A stretch of 64,000 nt of DNA from Spirochaetota bacterium (lineage in GTDB: Bacteria > Spirochaetota > UBA4802 > UBA5550): the NCBI GenBank assembly GCA_016933025.1, contig JAFGBT010000003.1, forward strand, positions 1-64,000. The letters are read 5' to 3'. Positions 35,052 to 43,285 of the stretch are shown in pieces. The translations under genes and the position numbers were made by a program. A model generated the notes under the pieces. It made no database searches. It was not told where the DNA came from and saw only the letters and a program-made list of their open reading frames with translations. Position 1 is the stretch's first letter, and each line of letters opens with the position of its first letter.

Positions 35052-36269
35052 ATGGATTTCACGATAGCCGAAAAGATGAAGACAGTGCTGGGAATGATAA
35101 ACGAATTCATAGACAAGGAGCTGATACCGATGGAGCATGAATTTGTGGCATCGGAATTCAGGGACATGGTGCCGGCGCTCGAGGAAAAGCGAAACATGGT
35201 GAGACAGATGGAACTCTGGGGACCAAACCACCCGAAAGAGCTGGGGGGCATGGGACTCACCATGCTCGAGCACGGCCTGGTCTCCGAGGCGCTGGGCCGG
35301 ACGCCGCTGGGCCACTACGTGTTTGGGTGCCAGGCGCCTGATGCGGGAAACATCGAGATACTTCACCTTCACGGTACGCCGGAGCAGAAGGAGAAATACC
35401 TCAAACCGCTTGCAGCAGGAAAGATACGGAGCTGCTTTTCCATGACCGAGGTCGACATGCCGGGGTCAAACCCGGTCATGCTTGAATCGACCGCGGTAAA
35501 GGACGGCAGTGATTACGTAATCAACGGGCATAAATGGTACTCAACCGCTGCGGACGGGTCGCAGTTCAGCATCGTGATGGCGGTGACCAACCCGGATGCG
35601 CCGGTCCACCTGCAGGCGAGCATGATCATCGTGCCGACGGACAATCCGGGGTTCAACCTGGTCAGGAACATCCCGGTCATGGGGCATGCCGGGAGCGACT
35701 ATGCCAGCCACGCGGAGATCCTCTTCCAGAACTGCCGGGTGCCGCAGAAAAACCTTCTCGGCCCCGAGGGCCACGGCTTTATTATTGCGCAGGACCGGCT
35801 CGGGCCTGGCAGGATCCACCACTGCATGCGGTGGCTCGGCATCTGTAAGCGCTCGTTTGACCTGTTATGCAAGAGGGCCAATGAGCGTGTCATTGCGCCG
35901 GGCGGCAAGACGCTGGCAACTAGGCAGACGATTCAGAACTGGGTGGCGGAATCCGCGGCGGAGATACAGGCGGCCAGGCTCCTCACGCTGTACGCGGCAT
36001 GGAGGATCGATACGGTCGGCGCGAAGGAGGCGCGGGACGACATATCCATTATCAAATGGGTGGTGGCCAACACCATGAACAAGGTCGTCGACCGAGCGCT
36101 GCAGGTGCACGGCGGACTCGGCATGACGGACGACACCATTCTCGCGTTTTTTTACCGGCACGAGCGCGCGGCGCGGATTTACGACGGGGCGGACGAGGTC
36201 CACAAGACGTCGTTTGCACGGAGGACGCTCAGGCGATATGATGAGGAAGCGGAAAAAAGGAAAAAGTAA
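35052..36269 (+). CDS. Acyl-CoA dehydrogenase 1 (ACAD10/11-like)
   Basis: A 405-aa flavoprotein that oxidises acyl-CoA or handles related acyl chemistry. MTEVDMPGSNP is the FAD-side motif, GHAGSDYASHAEI and LGPGRIHHCMRWLG lie in the core, and VHGGLGMTDD is the C-terminal signature. At the site of the catalytic Glu of MCAD (YEG) it reads YDGADEVHK, with Asp, as I recall for the ACAD10/11 group. GHYVFGCQAPDAGN is also like that group. The ATG at 35052 has AGGAGG 7 nt before it, so the earlier ATG at 35022 is rejected. TetR 1 follows after 8 bp. A second gene of the same length lies at 42057. Confidence 0.93.
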   Translation: MDFTIAEKMKTVLGMINEFIDKELIPMEHEFVASEFRDMVPALEEKRNMVRQMELWGPNHPKELGGMGLTMLEHGLVSEALGRTPLGHYVFGCQAPDAGNIEILHLHGTPEQKEKYLKPLAAGKIRSCFSMTEVDMPGSNPVMLESTAVKDGSDYVINGHKWYSTAADGSQFSIVMAVTNPDAPVHLQASMIIVPTDNPGFNLVRNIPVMGHAGSDYASHAEILFQNCRVPQKNLLGPEGHGFIIAQDRLGPGRIHHCMRWLGICKRSFDLLCKRANERVIAPGGKTLATRQTIQNWVAESAAEIQAARLLTLYAAWRIDTVGAKEARDDISIIKWVVANTMNKVVDRALQVHGGLGMTDDTILAFFYRHERAARIYDGADEVHKTSFARRTLRRYDEEAEKRKK

Positions 36270-36277
36270 TACGCGTG

Positions 36278-36988
36278 ATGACATTCCAGGAGTTCAGCAA
36301 AGAGGTGATGGTATCGGTTGAGGTGCTCTGCCGGGATTATTACAGGGAGAACCGGGAGTCCATCAGGATTAAAAAAGAAGACGTGGCGGTGAAAAACTTG
36401 GTGACCATCGTCACGACAACCCTTAACCTGAGCTACAAGAAGGGGTTCGATGCCATGAGCCTGCGCGACCTGAGCCGGGAGTCAAAGCTCAGCATGGGTG
36501 CGCTCTATTCATATTTCAACAGCAAGGAGGAGCTCCTGAGCCTGATACAGTACCACGGGCAGGCCGCAGTCGAAAAAATACTCCGTGAATATGTGGGACG
36601 GGGAAACAATCCGCTGAAAAAGCTCCAAAACGCCATACGCATTCACCTCTACCTGAGCGAGTTGATGCAGCGCTGGTTCTACTTTTTTTTCATGGAAGCC
36701 AAGAACCTCAATAAAAAATATAAGAAATTATCTGTGGAAAGCGAGTTGATGACAGAGCGTATCATAACCGATATCATCGAAGACGGAGTGACGCAGAAGA
36801 TATTTACGGTAGACGATGTACGGCTTGCCGGTTCGGTCATCAAGGCGATGATGCAGGACTGGTACCTCAAGCAGTGGAAATACCGGGAGCGTAAGGTATC
36901 CGTTGAATCATACGCTCAGTGTATTATTGATATTGCCGAGTCGTATTTAACGAACAAGCGAAGTCATTCCCGCACCAACAAGAAATAA
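36278..36988 (+). CDS. TetR/AcrR family regulator 1
   Basis: A 236-aa repressor-type protein. The helix-turn-helix is in MSLRDLSRESKLSMGALYSYFNSKEELL (about 65-92), which is clearly TetR-like. Unusually, about 38 residues precede the usual start of the DNA-binding domain (EEF-like opening, CRDYY, SIRIKKEDVAVKNL), and the second TetR in this window shares them. The remainder is all-helical, with a ligand pocket of unknown specificity. The start is the ATG at 36278; the frame opens at a GTG at 36275. It is encoded directly after acyl-CoA dehydrogenase 1 and may bind the CGAACGTTCG palindrome. Confidence 0.9.
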   Translation: MTFQEFSKEVMVSVEVLCRDYYRENRESIRIKKEDVAVKNLVTIVTTTLNLSYKKGFDAMSLRDLSRESKLSMGALYSYFNSKEELLSLIQYHGQAAVEKILREYVGRGNNPLKKLQNAIRIHLYLSELMQRWFYFFFMEAKNLNKKYKKLSVESELMTERIITDIIEDGVTQKIFTVDDVRLAGSVIKAMMQDWYLKQWKYRERKVSVESYAQCIIDIAESYLTNKRSHSRTNKK

Positions 36989-37013
36989 ACAGTATAAAGG
37001 AGAGGAGGCGTAT

Positions 37014-38081
37014 ATGGCGAAGATTGACGAACCGGTAGAGGTGAGAAAAGGGGAAGAGCTGGATACGGCTACAGTGGGCGCATTCTTGAAAGATTCGATA
37101 CCCGGTCTTGAGGGGGAGATTTCGGTACAACAGTTCCCGAGCGGGTTTTCGAACCTGACCTATCTGATAAAAACAGCGAATCGAGAAATGATACTTCGCA
37201 GGCCTCCCTTCGGGAAGAAGCCGAAGAGCGGACATGATATGCTGCGCGAGTATCGTATTTTAAAGGCGCTCAAGCCGATGTTCCGGTACTGTCCGGAGCC
37301 GTTAGTATATACTGAAGAGCCTGAGGTCATGGGCTGTCCTTTCTATGTAATGGAGCGGATCCATGGGCTCATCATCAGAAGAAGTCTGCCCAAAGGGATG
37401 GAGCTCACGAAGGATCAGGCGCGGACACTTTCGGAGAACCTGGTAAAAGTGCTGTGCGAGCTCCACTCGATTGACTACCGCAAGGCGGGCCTGGGGGATT
37501 TCGGCAAGCCGGAAGGCTACGTGAAGCGGCAGGTGGAGGGCTGGATCGGCCGCTATCGAGATGCACGCACGCCAGACGCTCCGGACTACGAGGATATTAT
37601 GGCGTGGCTAGCGGAAAAAATGCCGGGCGACACGCCAACGCCGTGCGTGATTCACAATGATTACAAGTTCGACAATGTGGTCCTCGATGAGAACAATCCG
37701 CTGGAGATTATCGGGATACTCGATTGGGAAATGGCCACCATCGGCGATCCGCTCATGGACCTGGGGAATTCCCTCGCGTACTGGGTCGAAAAGGACGATC
37801 CTCCCAACATACAGCTCATACGGATGATCGCGACAAATATCGACGGAATGCTCTCACGAAAAGATCAGGTGGATCTCTATTCGAAGATAATGGGACGAAC
37901 AATAAATAATTTTGATTTTTATTTCTGCTTCGGGCTTTTCAGGCTTGCCGTGATAGCCCAGCAGATATATTACCGATATTATCACGGACAGACCAAAGAC
38001 GAGCGATTCAAGATGCTCATCGGCGCGGTGAAAATCCTTGAGACCGTGGCGAAACAGGTGATAGCGGATTCGAATTTATAA
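37014..38081 (+). CDS. APH-family kinase (ACAD10/11 N-domain-like)
   Basis: A 355-aa aminoglycoside-phosphotransferase fold kinase. VIHNDYKFDNVVLDE is the catalytic loop (H-x-D-x4-N) and GILDWEMATIGDPLMDLGNSLAYW is the metal-binding loop. Upstream, FPSGFSNLTYLIKTANREMILRRPPFG is the nucleotide/substrate region. In human ACAD10/11 a domain of this type is fused to an acyl-CoA dehydrogenase and phosphorylates 4-hydroxyacyl-CoA; in Pseudomonas the levulinate enzyme LvaA is similar. Here the two functions are separate genes in one cluster. A strong AGGAGAGGAGGCG lies before the ATG. It is 25 bp after TetR 1. Confidence 0.9.
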   Translation: MAKIDEPVEVRKGEELDTATVGAFLKDSIPGLEGEISVQQFPSGFSNLTYLIKTANREMILRRPPFGKKPKSGHDMLREYRILKALKPMFRYCPEPLVYTEEPEVMGCPFYVMERIHGLIIRRSLPKGMELTKDQARTLSENLVKVLCELHSIDYRKAGLGDFGKPEGYVKRQVEGWIGRYRDARTPDAPDYEDIMAWLAEKMPGDTPTPCVIHNDYKFDNVVLDENNPLEIIGILDWEMATIGDPLMDLGNSLAYWVEKDDPPNIQLIRMIATNIDGMLSRKDQVDLYSKIMGRTINNFDFYFCFGLFRLAVIAQQIYYRYYHGQTKDERFKMLIGAVKILETVAKQVIADSNL

Positions 38082-38106
38082 TACTCGTATAATAAAAGGT
38101 GATGCC

Positions 38107-38889
38107 ATGGGAAAGGATACTATATTTATGAAACAGATTGATTTAACAGATAAGATCGCCGTGGTTACCGGCGGGAGCAGGGGCATAGGAGAATCCATAG
38201 CCCGTTCCCTTGCGTCGCTCGGGGCCGAGGTGGTGCTGGTCAGCAGGAAGATTGAGGGCCTGACGGAAGTGGAAAACAGGATTAAGGCCGATGGAGGCAA
38301 GGCGGTTTCGATACCGTGCAACACGGGAAACTTGAACGAGATAGAGAGCCTCTTCAGCCAGATAAAAAGCAGGTACGACAAGCTCGACATCCTGGTAAAC
38401 AATTCCGCGACCAATCCCTTTTTCGGCAGCAACATCGACGCGCCCGAATCCGCCTGGGACAAGACCATGTCGGTAAACCTGAAGGGCTATTTCTACATGA
38501 CGCAGCACGCTGCGAAGATGATGCTCGGCAAGGTGGCGGGGTCGATCATCAATATCAGCTCGGTAAACGGAATAAGGCCGGCGCCGATGCAGGGTATGTA
38601 CTCGATCACCAAGGCCGGCGTGATCTCAATGACCCAGTCGTGGGCAAAGGAGCTCGCGCCCTTCAATATCAGGGTAAACGCCGTGCTGCCAGGCATTACC
38701 GATACAAAATTTTCATCGGTCATGACGCAGAATGAAGAAATATTGAAAAAGATGATTCTGCCGAACATACCCATGAAGCGGATTGCGCAACCGGATGAAA
38801 TTGCGGGCGCGGTCGTATATCTCGCGTCTGACGCGGCATCATTCACGACAGGGGCGTGTATTGTTGTTGACGGCGGTATGCTGGCGTAA
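38107..38889 (+). CDS. SDR family oxidoreductase 2
   Basis: A 260-aa short-chain dehydrogenase. TGGSRGIGESIA is the cofactor loop, NNSATNPFFGSN is the NNAG region, and INISSVNG...YSITKAG holds the catalytic Ser, Tyr and Lys. LPGITDTKFSS and FTTGACIVVDGGMLA end the core. AAGGTG lies 6 nt before the ATG at 38107, which supports that start. It follows the kinase after 25 bp and precedes the DUF362 gene after 14 bp. A role in the oxidation of a hydroxyacyl-CoA, paired with SDR 1, is inference. Confidence 0.9.
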   Translation: MGKDTIFMKQIDLTDKIAVVTGGSRGIGESIARSLASLGAEVVLVSRKIEGLTEVENRIKADGGKAVSIPCNTGNLNEIESLFSQIKSRYDKLDILVNNSATNPFFGSNIDAPESAWDKTMSVNLKGYFYMTQHAAKMMLGKVAGSIINISSVNGIRPAPMQGMYSITKAGVISMTQSWAKELAPFNIRVNAVLPGITDTKFSSVMTQNEEILKKMILPNIPMKRIAQPDEIAGAVVYLASDAASFTTGACIVVDGGMLA

Positions 38890-38903
38890 TCGAATATTTG
38901 AAA

Positions 38904-40238
38904 ATGGACAATCGCATGAAAAAGCATGTTGTCGCAATAACCAGATATCGCGAGAAGACAAAATCACTTGCAGAAGCGATAGAGTTATCCGGAGCATTTG
39001 ACGGGCTCAAGGGAAATGAGAAGGTCTTCATAAAGCCGAATATCGTGGTGTGGACGGAAAAGACCGTATTCCCCAAATGGGGGGTCATAACGACATCACG
39101 CGTTATCGAAGATATTGTCCTGGTTCTTAAAGAACGGGGCATCTCAGACATTACCATAGGCGAAGGCATCGTGACGCTCGATCCTAAAAATACCAGCGCA
39201 CCGGCACATGCGTACAGGTCGCTCGGATATGAAGCGCTGAACAAGCGCTATGGCGTGAAGTTTTACAATGTGTTCGAGCGACAGTTCCGCAAGGTTGATA
39301 TCGGTGACGGATTTGAAGTCAGGTTCAACACGGATTTTCTCGATGCCGATTTTGTGCTGAACGCGCCGGTTTTAAAAACGCATGTGCAGTCGGTCGTCAG
39401 CCTGGGAATGAAGAACCTGAAGGGCATGCTGGATATACCGTCGCGGAAAAAATGCCATACCACAGATCCGGAAAAGCCGCTGGTATACATGATTCCGCAT
39501 CTGCTGAAGGCCATGCCGCCGTCTGCAACTGTCATTGACGGCATCTATACCCTGGAGCGCGGTCCCAGTCCGGACGGCAAGGCGCGGAGGTCGGATATTC
39601 TTATCGTGTCTTCCGATATAATAGCGGCCGATATGGTCGGTGCGAAGGTACTCGGACACGAGCCGTCCCAGGTGCCTGTCATGGTGAACGCTGCGAAGAT
39701 CCACGGGAGGCCTTTGGACCTGTCAGACATTGAAATAAGGGGAGAGCGGATTGAAGACGTGGCCTCCTTTCATGAGTATGATTTTCCCTATAACAAGGAC
39801 AAAACCCTGCACATGAGAATGGAAAAGATGGGTGTCAAGGGCCTTTCATACCGTAAGTACGACGACACCATGTGCACCTATTGTTCGGTCATTAACGGCG
39901 CCCTGCTCATGGCTGTCATGTTCGCGTGGAAGGGGGAGCCGTGGGACGATATCGAGATACTCTCCGGCAAGAAGATGCAGCCGACCCCGGGAAAGAAAAA
40001 GACCATTCTTCTGGGGCAGTGCATGGTGAACCTGCACAAGGACAACCCGGCCATCAATGAGGCCCTTCCGATTAAAGGCTGCCCTCCAAAGTTCGACGAT
40101 ACCATAGCGGTGCTGCACAGAGCGGGGATCATGGTGGAGCCGGCCATCTTCCAGAACATTGAGATGGGCCTCTCCTACTTCATGGGCAAGTACAAGGACA
40201 AGCCGGAGTTCGATGAATCGTATTTTAAAGTGGACTGA
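38904..40238 (+). CDS. DUF362 domain protein with C-terminal Cys residues
   Basis: A 444-aa cytosolic protein whose start (VAITRYREKTKSLAEAIELSGAF, VFIKPNIVVWTEK) and FVLNAPVLKTHVQSVVSLGMKNLKGM are the DUF362 signature. The family's function is unknown; many members carry ferredoxin domains. Here the C-terminal third has four cysteines in MCTYCSV, GQCMV and KGCPP, which might bind a metal or Fe-S cluster, without a standard ferredoxin motif. The start could be ATG 38904 or 38916. It lies between SDR 2 and the FAD oxidoreductase; its presence in acyl-CoA/anaerobic metabolism loci is common but unexplained. Confidence 0.8.
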   Translation: MDNRMKKHVVAITRYREKTKSLAEAIELSGAFDGLKGNEKVFIKPNIVVWTEKTVFPKWGVITTSRVIEDIVLVLKERGISDITIGEGIVTLDPKNTSAPAHAYRSLGYEALNKRYGVKFYNVFERQFRKVDIGDGFEVRFNTDFLDADFVLNAPVLKTHVQSVVSLGMKNLKGMLDIPSRKKCHTTDPEKPLVYMIPHLLKAMPPSATVIDGIYTLERGPSPDGKARRSDILIVSSDIIAADMVGAKVLGHEPSQVPVMVNAAKIHGRPLDLSDIEIRGERIEDVASFHEYDFPYNKDKTLHMRMEKMGVKGLSYRKYDDTMCTYCSVINGALLMAVMFAWKGEPWDDIEILSGKKMQPTPGKKKTILLGQCMVNLHKDNPAINEALPIKGCPPKFDDTIAVLHRAGIMVEPAIFQNIEMGLSYFMGKYKDKPEFDESYFKVD

Positions 40239-40312
40239 TGGAATCCGCCCGGGACATGGATCAAGTGGTGGATCTTGCGGGCGCTCACGCTGTTTGTAGA
40301 TAGTCTCCTTCA

Positions 40313-41878
40313 ATGAAACTCCTTATTGACAACATCACCATCAATCCGGATGAGCCCTCTGAGCACATCAGGCAGGCGATCGCGGAACGATTAAATATTG
40401 ATATCGATTTCGAGTACACGATCGCCCGCAAATCACTCGATGCCCGCAAGAAACAAATGATCGTATACCGATACCGCGTTGTAATCGATGTCCCTGATGA
40501 TAAGGCAAAACTGCTTCTCAATAAGAGCGATGTATCAGTTTTTACGGAGAAGTCGTTGCCGGCTGTAATAAAAAGAGAGATAGCGGAACCGATCATGATA
40601 GCCGGCGCCGGGCCGGCGGGGCTCTTCTGCGCCCTCAGGCTTATCGCGGCAGGAGCCCGGGTGGAGCTCTTCGAGCGCGGGAAGCCGATGGGAGAGCGGA
40701 TGAAGGACATAGAGATGCTGGAGAGGGAGGGGGTGCTGGACGAACGGAGCAATGTCCTCTTCGGCGAGGGAGGAGCGGGCGCCTATTCGGACGGCAAGCT
40801 GACAACGCGGATAAGGCGGCAGGAAATAGACTGGCTGTTTAAAGCCATGGTTGAGGCTGGCGCGCCGTCTTCCATCCTCTATGAAGCCAAACCTCACCTT
40901 GGCACGGACCGACTCAGGGGAATCGTGAAGAACATCCGTGATGCAATACTCTCATCAGAGTCCGCAGTACATTTCAATGAATCAATCGACGATATAATCA
41001 TCCATGACGGATTACTCGCCGGATTTGTAACATCTCGGGGGAATGAATACAAGAGCGGTCGGCTGGTTCTCGCCATCGGACATTCAGCCCGTGACACCTA
41101 CGCAATGCTGGTCTCGAAGAACATCGCCCTTGAAAAGAAGGGGTTCGCGGCAGGCGTGCGGATTGAGCACCCGGCGGAGTTGATCAATGAGATACAGTAC
41201 GGAGCGTCAAAACATCGGGACATCCTTCCTGCTGCGGATTACGCCCTGACCTACACTGCAGGCGGGAGGGGCGTATATTCGTTCTGCATGTGCCCGGGCG
41301 GCCGTGTGATCAATTCGTCATCTGAAAGCAACCGGCTATGCACCAATGGCATGAGCTTTTCAAAGAGAGACCTGCCGTTCTCGAATTCGGCACTCGTGGT
41401 TGCTGTTGCTCCGGGTGAATGCGCAACCGAAACCCTGGGCGGAATTACATTCCAGAGGGATATGGAGTCTGCGGCATTTGTAGCCGGGTCAGGGTCATTC
41501 GTAGCGCCCGCTCAGAGAGTGACGAGCTTCCTTGCCGGGAAGGTCGACTGCGACCTGCCGGCGGTATCGTACAGGCCCGGCGTGCTCCCTGTCGATATCA
41601 ACCGGTACCTTCCGGATTGGATGGCCGAGGAGCTTACATCGGCGCTCGGATATTTCAACCGGAAGATGAAGGGGTTTATATCGGATGAAGGCGTGCTAAT
41701 CGGCGTTGAGACACGGACGTCATCGCCGGTACGAATTCTCAGGGGAGATGATTTCCAGTCTGTTTCCGTGAAGGGACTGTATCCGGTGGGTGAAGGCGCG
41801 GGGTACGCCGGCGGGATAGTAAGCTCGGCTGTTGACGGCATCCGCTGCGCCGACCGGATTCTTCAAGAAATTACGTGA
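40313..41878 (+). CDS. FAD-dependent dehydrogenase (COG2509 type)
   Basis: A 521-aa flavoprotein. The first 95 residues are a small alpha/beta domain typical of COG2509 (LLIDNITINPDEP, ARKSLDARKK). They are followed by the Rossmann motif IMIAGAGPAGLFCALRL with ELFERG, then NVLFGEGGAGAYSDGKLTTR, and a late AGYAGGIVSSAVDGI with the FAD-binding Asp. No substrate is known for this group. It lies between DUF362 and the second operator, 74 bp after the former. A hairpin-like inverted repeat CGCCCG/CGGGCG (40246-40283) lies in the gap. Linking it to the acyl-CoA path is inference from position. Confidence 0.87.
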   Translation: MKLLIDNITINPDEPSEHIRQAIAERLNIDIDFEYTIARKSLDARKKQMIVYRYRVVIDVPDDKAKLLLNKSDVSVFTEKSLPAVIKREIAEPIMIAGAGPAGLFCALRLIAAGARVELFERGKPMGERMKDIEMLEREGVLDERSNVLFGEGGAGAYSDGKLTTRIRRQEIDWLFKAMVEAGAPSSILYEAKPHLGTDRLRGIVKNIRDAILSSESAVHFNESIDDIIIHDGLLAGFVTSRGNEYKSGRLVLAIGHSARDTYAMLVSKNIALEKKGFAAGVRIEHPAELINEIQYGASKHRDILPAADYALTYTAGGRGVYSFCMCPGGRVINSSSESNRLCTNGMSFSKRDLPFSNSALVVAVAPGECATETLGGITFQRDMESAAFVAGSGSFVAPAQRVTSFLAGKVDCDLPAVSYRPGVLPVDINRYLPDWMAEELTSALGYFNRKMKGFISDEGVLIGVETRTSSPVRILRGDDFQSVSVKGLYPVGEGAGYAGGIVSSAVDGIRCADRILQEIT

Positions 41879-41922
41879 TAGTTCTGATGAGCTTAGGGTT
41901 AAAAAGCGGTTTATGTGAAAAG

Positions 41923-41936
41923 AACGAACGTTCGTT
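41923..41936. promoter_or_regulatory. Palindromic operator, copy 2 (perfect 14-bp AACGAACGTTCGTT)
   Basis: AACGAACGTTCGTT is perfectly symmetric over 14 bp. The same core is at 33345-33354 beside etfBA and SDR 1. It is followed, 11 bp later, by TTGACA (41948). Its presence directly upstream of an acyl-CoA dehydrogenase-TetR pair points to local control by one or both TetR proteins. Confidence 0.8.
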
Positions 41937-41947
41937 AGATATTGTTG

Positions 41948-41975
41948 TTGACAGAATTATACCCGTGCTCATACT
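41948..41975 (+). promoter_or_regulatory. Sigma-70-type promoter of acyl-CoA dehydrogenase 2
   Basis: TTGACA (41948-41953) is followed after 16 nt by CATACT (41970-41975), four of six matches. TTGACAGAAT is shared with the promoter at 33366. The predicted start near 41982 leaves a leader of about 75 nt before the ATG at 42057, and the operator centre is about 52 nt upstream. Confidence 0.58.
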
Positions 41976-42056
41976 ATTACACATACCTTTTTCAGATATC
42001 CATCAAAATTTTCGTTCAAGAATCATATCATATAATTCAAATAAAAGGAGAGGCAT

Positions 42057-43274
42057 ATGGAATTTGAAGTTTCCGACCGGATGCAAACAATCCTGAACAT
42101 GATGAAGGAATTCATTATCAAGGAGGTCGTACCACTTGAGCCTGAATTTTTGAACAAGGAATTCAAGGAGATGCTTCCTGTCCTTGAAGAGAAACGGAAG
42201 ATGGTAAAGCAGATGGAGCTCTGGGCGCCGAACCATCCGAAAGAATACGGCGGCATGGGCCTCGGCCTTATGGACCACGCGCTGGTTTCCGAGGTCCTGG
42301 GATATTCGCCCCTGGGCCACTACGTGTTCGGGTGCCAGGCGCCGGATGCGGGAAACGTCGAGCTCCTGTACCACTACGGCACGCCGGAGCAAAAGCAAAA
42401 ATATCTTAAGCCAATGATAGATGGAACGATACGGAGCAGTTTCGCAATGACCGAGCCCGAGGTGCCGGGGTCGAATCCCACCATGCTCCAGGCGACAGCG
42501 GTCAAGGACGGCGATGACTATGTCATCAACGGCCACAAGTGGTTCGCAAGCTCGACAGACGGCGCGGCGTTCTCCATTGCCATGGTGGTCACGGACACCA
42601 CCCCGAACGCAAATCCCTATCTCAAGGCGAGCATGATCATTGTCCCCACCGACACGCCCGGGTTCAACTTGATAAGAAACATACCGGTGATGGGCCACCA
42701 GGGGAGCGATTACGCGAGCCATGGCGAAATCATGATCCAGAACTGCAGGGTGCCGCAGACCAATCTGCTCGGACCCGAGGGACACGGGTTCATCATGGCA
42801 CAGGAGCGCCTCGGGCCGGGAAGGATCCACCACTGTATGCGGTGGCTGGGCGTGTGCAACCGCTCCATGGAGCTGATGATCAATTTCGCGCTGGAGCGGG
42901 TGATCGCCCCGGGCAACAAAAAGCTCTCGACCAGGCAGATCATACAGCTGTGGGCGGCGGAGTGCGAGGCGGATGTTCTGGCAGCGCGGCTCATGACCCT
43001 GCACGCGGCCTGGAAGGCGGAAAAGCTCGGGCAGAAAGAGGCGCGGTATGATATATCGTTCCTGAAATTTTTCGTCGCCAACGTGATGCAGAAGGTCGTC
43101 GACCGGGCGATGCAGGTCCATGGCGGCCTCGGCGTGAGCGACTACTCTATTCTGTCGTTCTTTTACCGGCAGGAACGGGCCGCCCGGGTCTATGACGGTA
43201 CCGATGAGATCCATAAATTTGCCGCCTCGAGGCGGGTCTTCGAAAAATACAAGGGCAGGAAGACCCTCTGGTGA
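42057..43274 (+). CDS. Acyl-CoA dehydrogenase 2 (ACAD10/11-like)
   Basis: A 405-aa flavoprotein paralogous to the gene at 35052, with the same length and shared runs such as GHYVFGCQAPDAGN, GSDYASHGE and GPGRIHHCMRWLG. The FAD motif is MTEPEVPGSNP, and the C-terminal signature is VHGGLGVSDYS. The catalytic Glu position of MCAD-type enzymes reads YDGTDEIHK, again Asp. AAAGGAGAGG lies before the ATG. TetR 2 overlaps or follows its stop directly. Unlike copy 1 it has its own operator and promoter, so it may be the more tightly controlled copy. Confidence 0.93.
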   Translation: MEFEVSDRMQTILNMMKEFIIKEVVPLEPEFLNKEFKEMLPVLEEKRKMVKQMELWAPNHPKEYGGMGLGLMDHALVSEVLGYSPLGHYVFGCQAPDAGNVELLYHYGTPEQKQKYLKPMIDGTIRSSFAMTEPEVPGSNPTMLQATAVKDGDDYVINGHKWFASSTDGAAFSIAMVVTDTTPNANPYLKASMIIVPTDTPGFNLIRNIPVMGHQGSDYASHGEIMIQNCRVPQTNLLGPEGHGFIMAQERLGPGRIHHCMRWLGVCNRSMELMINFALERVIAPGNKKLSTRQIIQLWAAECEADVLAARLMTLHAAWKAEKLGQKEARYDISFLKFFVANVMQKVVDRAMQVHGGLGVSDYSILSFFYRQERAARVYDGTDEIHKFAASRRVFEKYKGRKTLW

Positions 43275-43285
43275 CGAGGGCGGCA

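Noticed and set aside
40246..40283. Inverted repeat CGCCCG/CGGGCG before the FAD dehydrogenase
   Set aside because: The inner stem is asymmetric and no T tract follows, so I could not call it a terminator.
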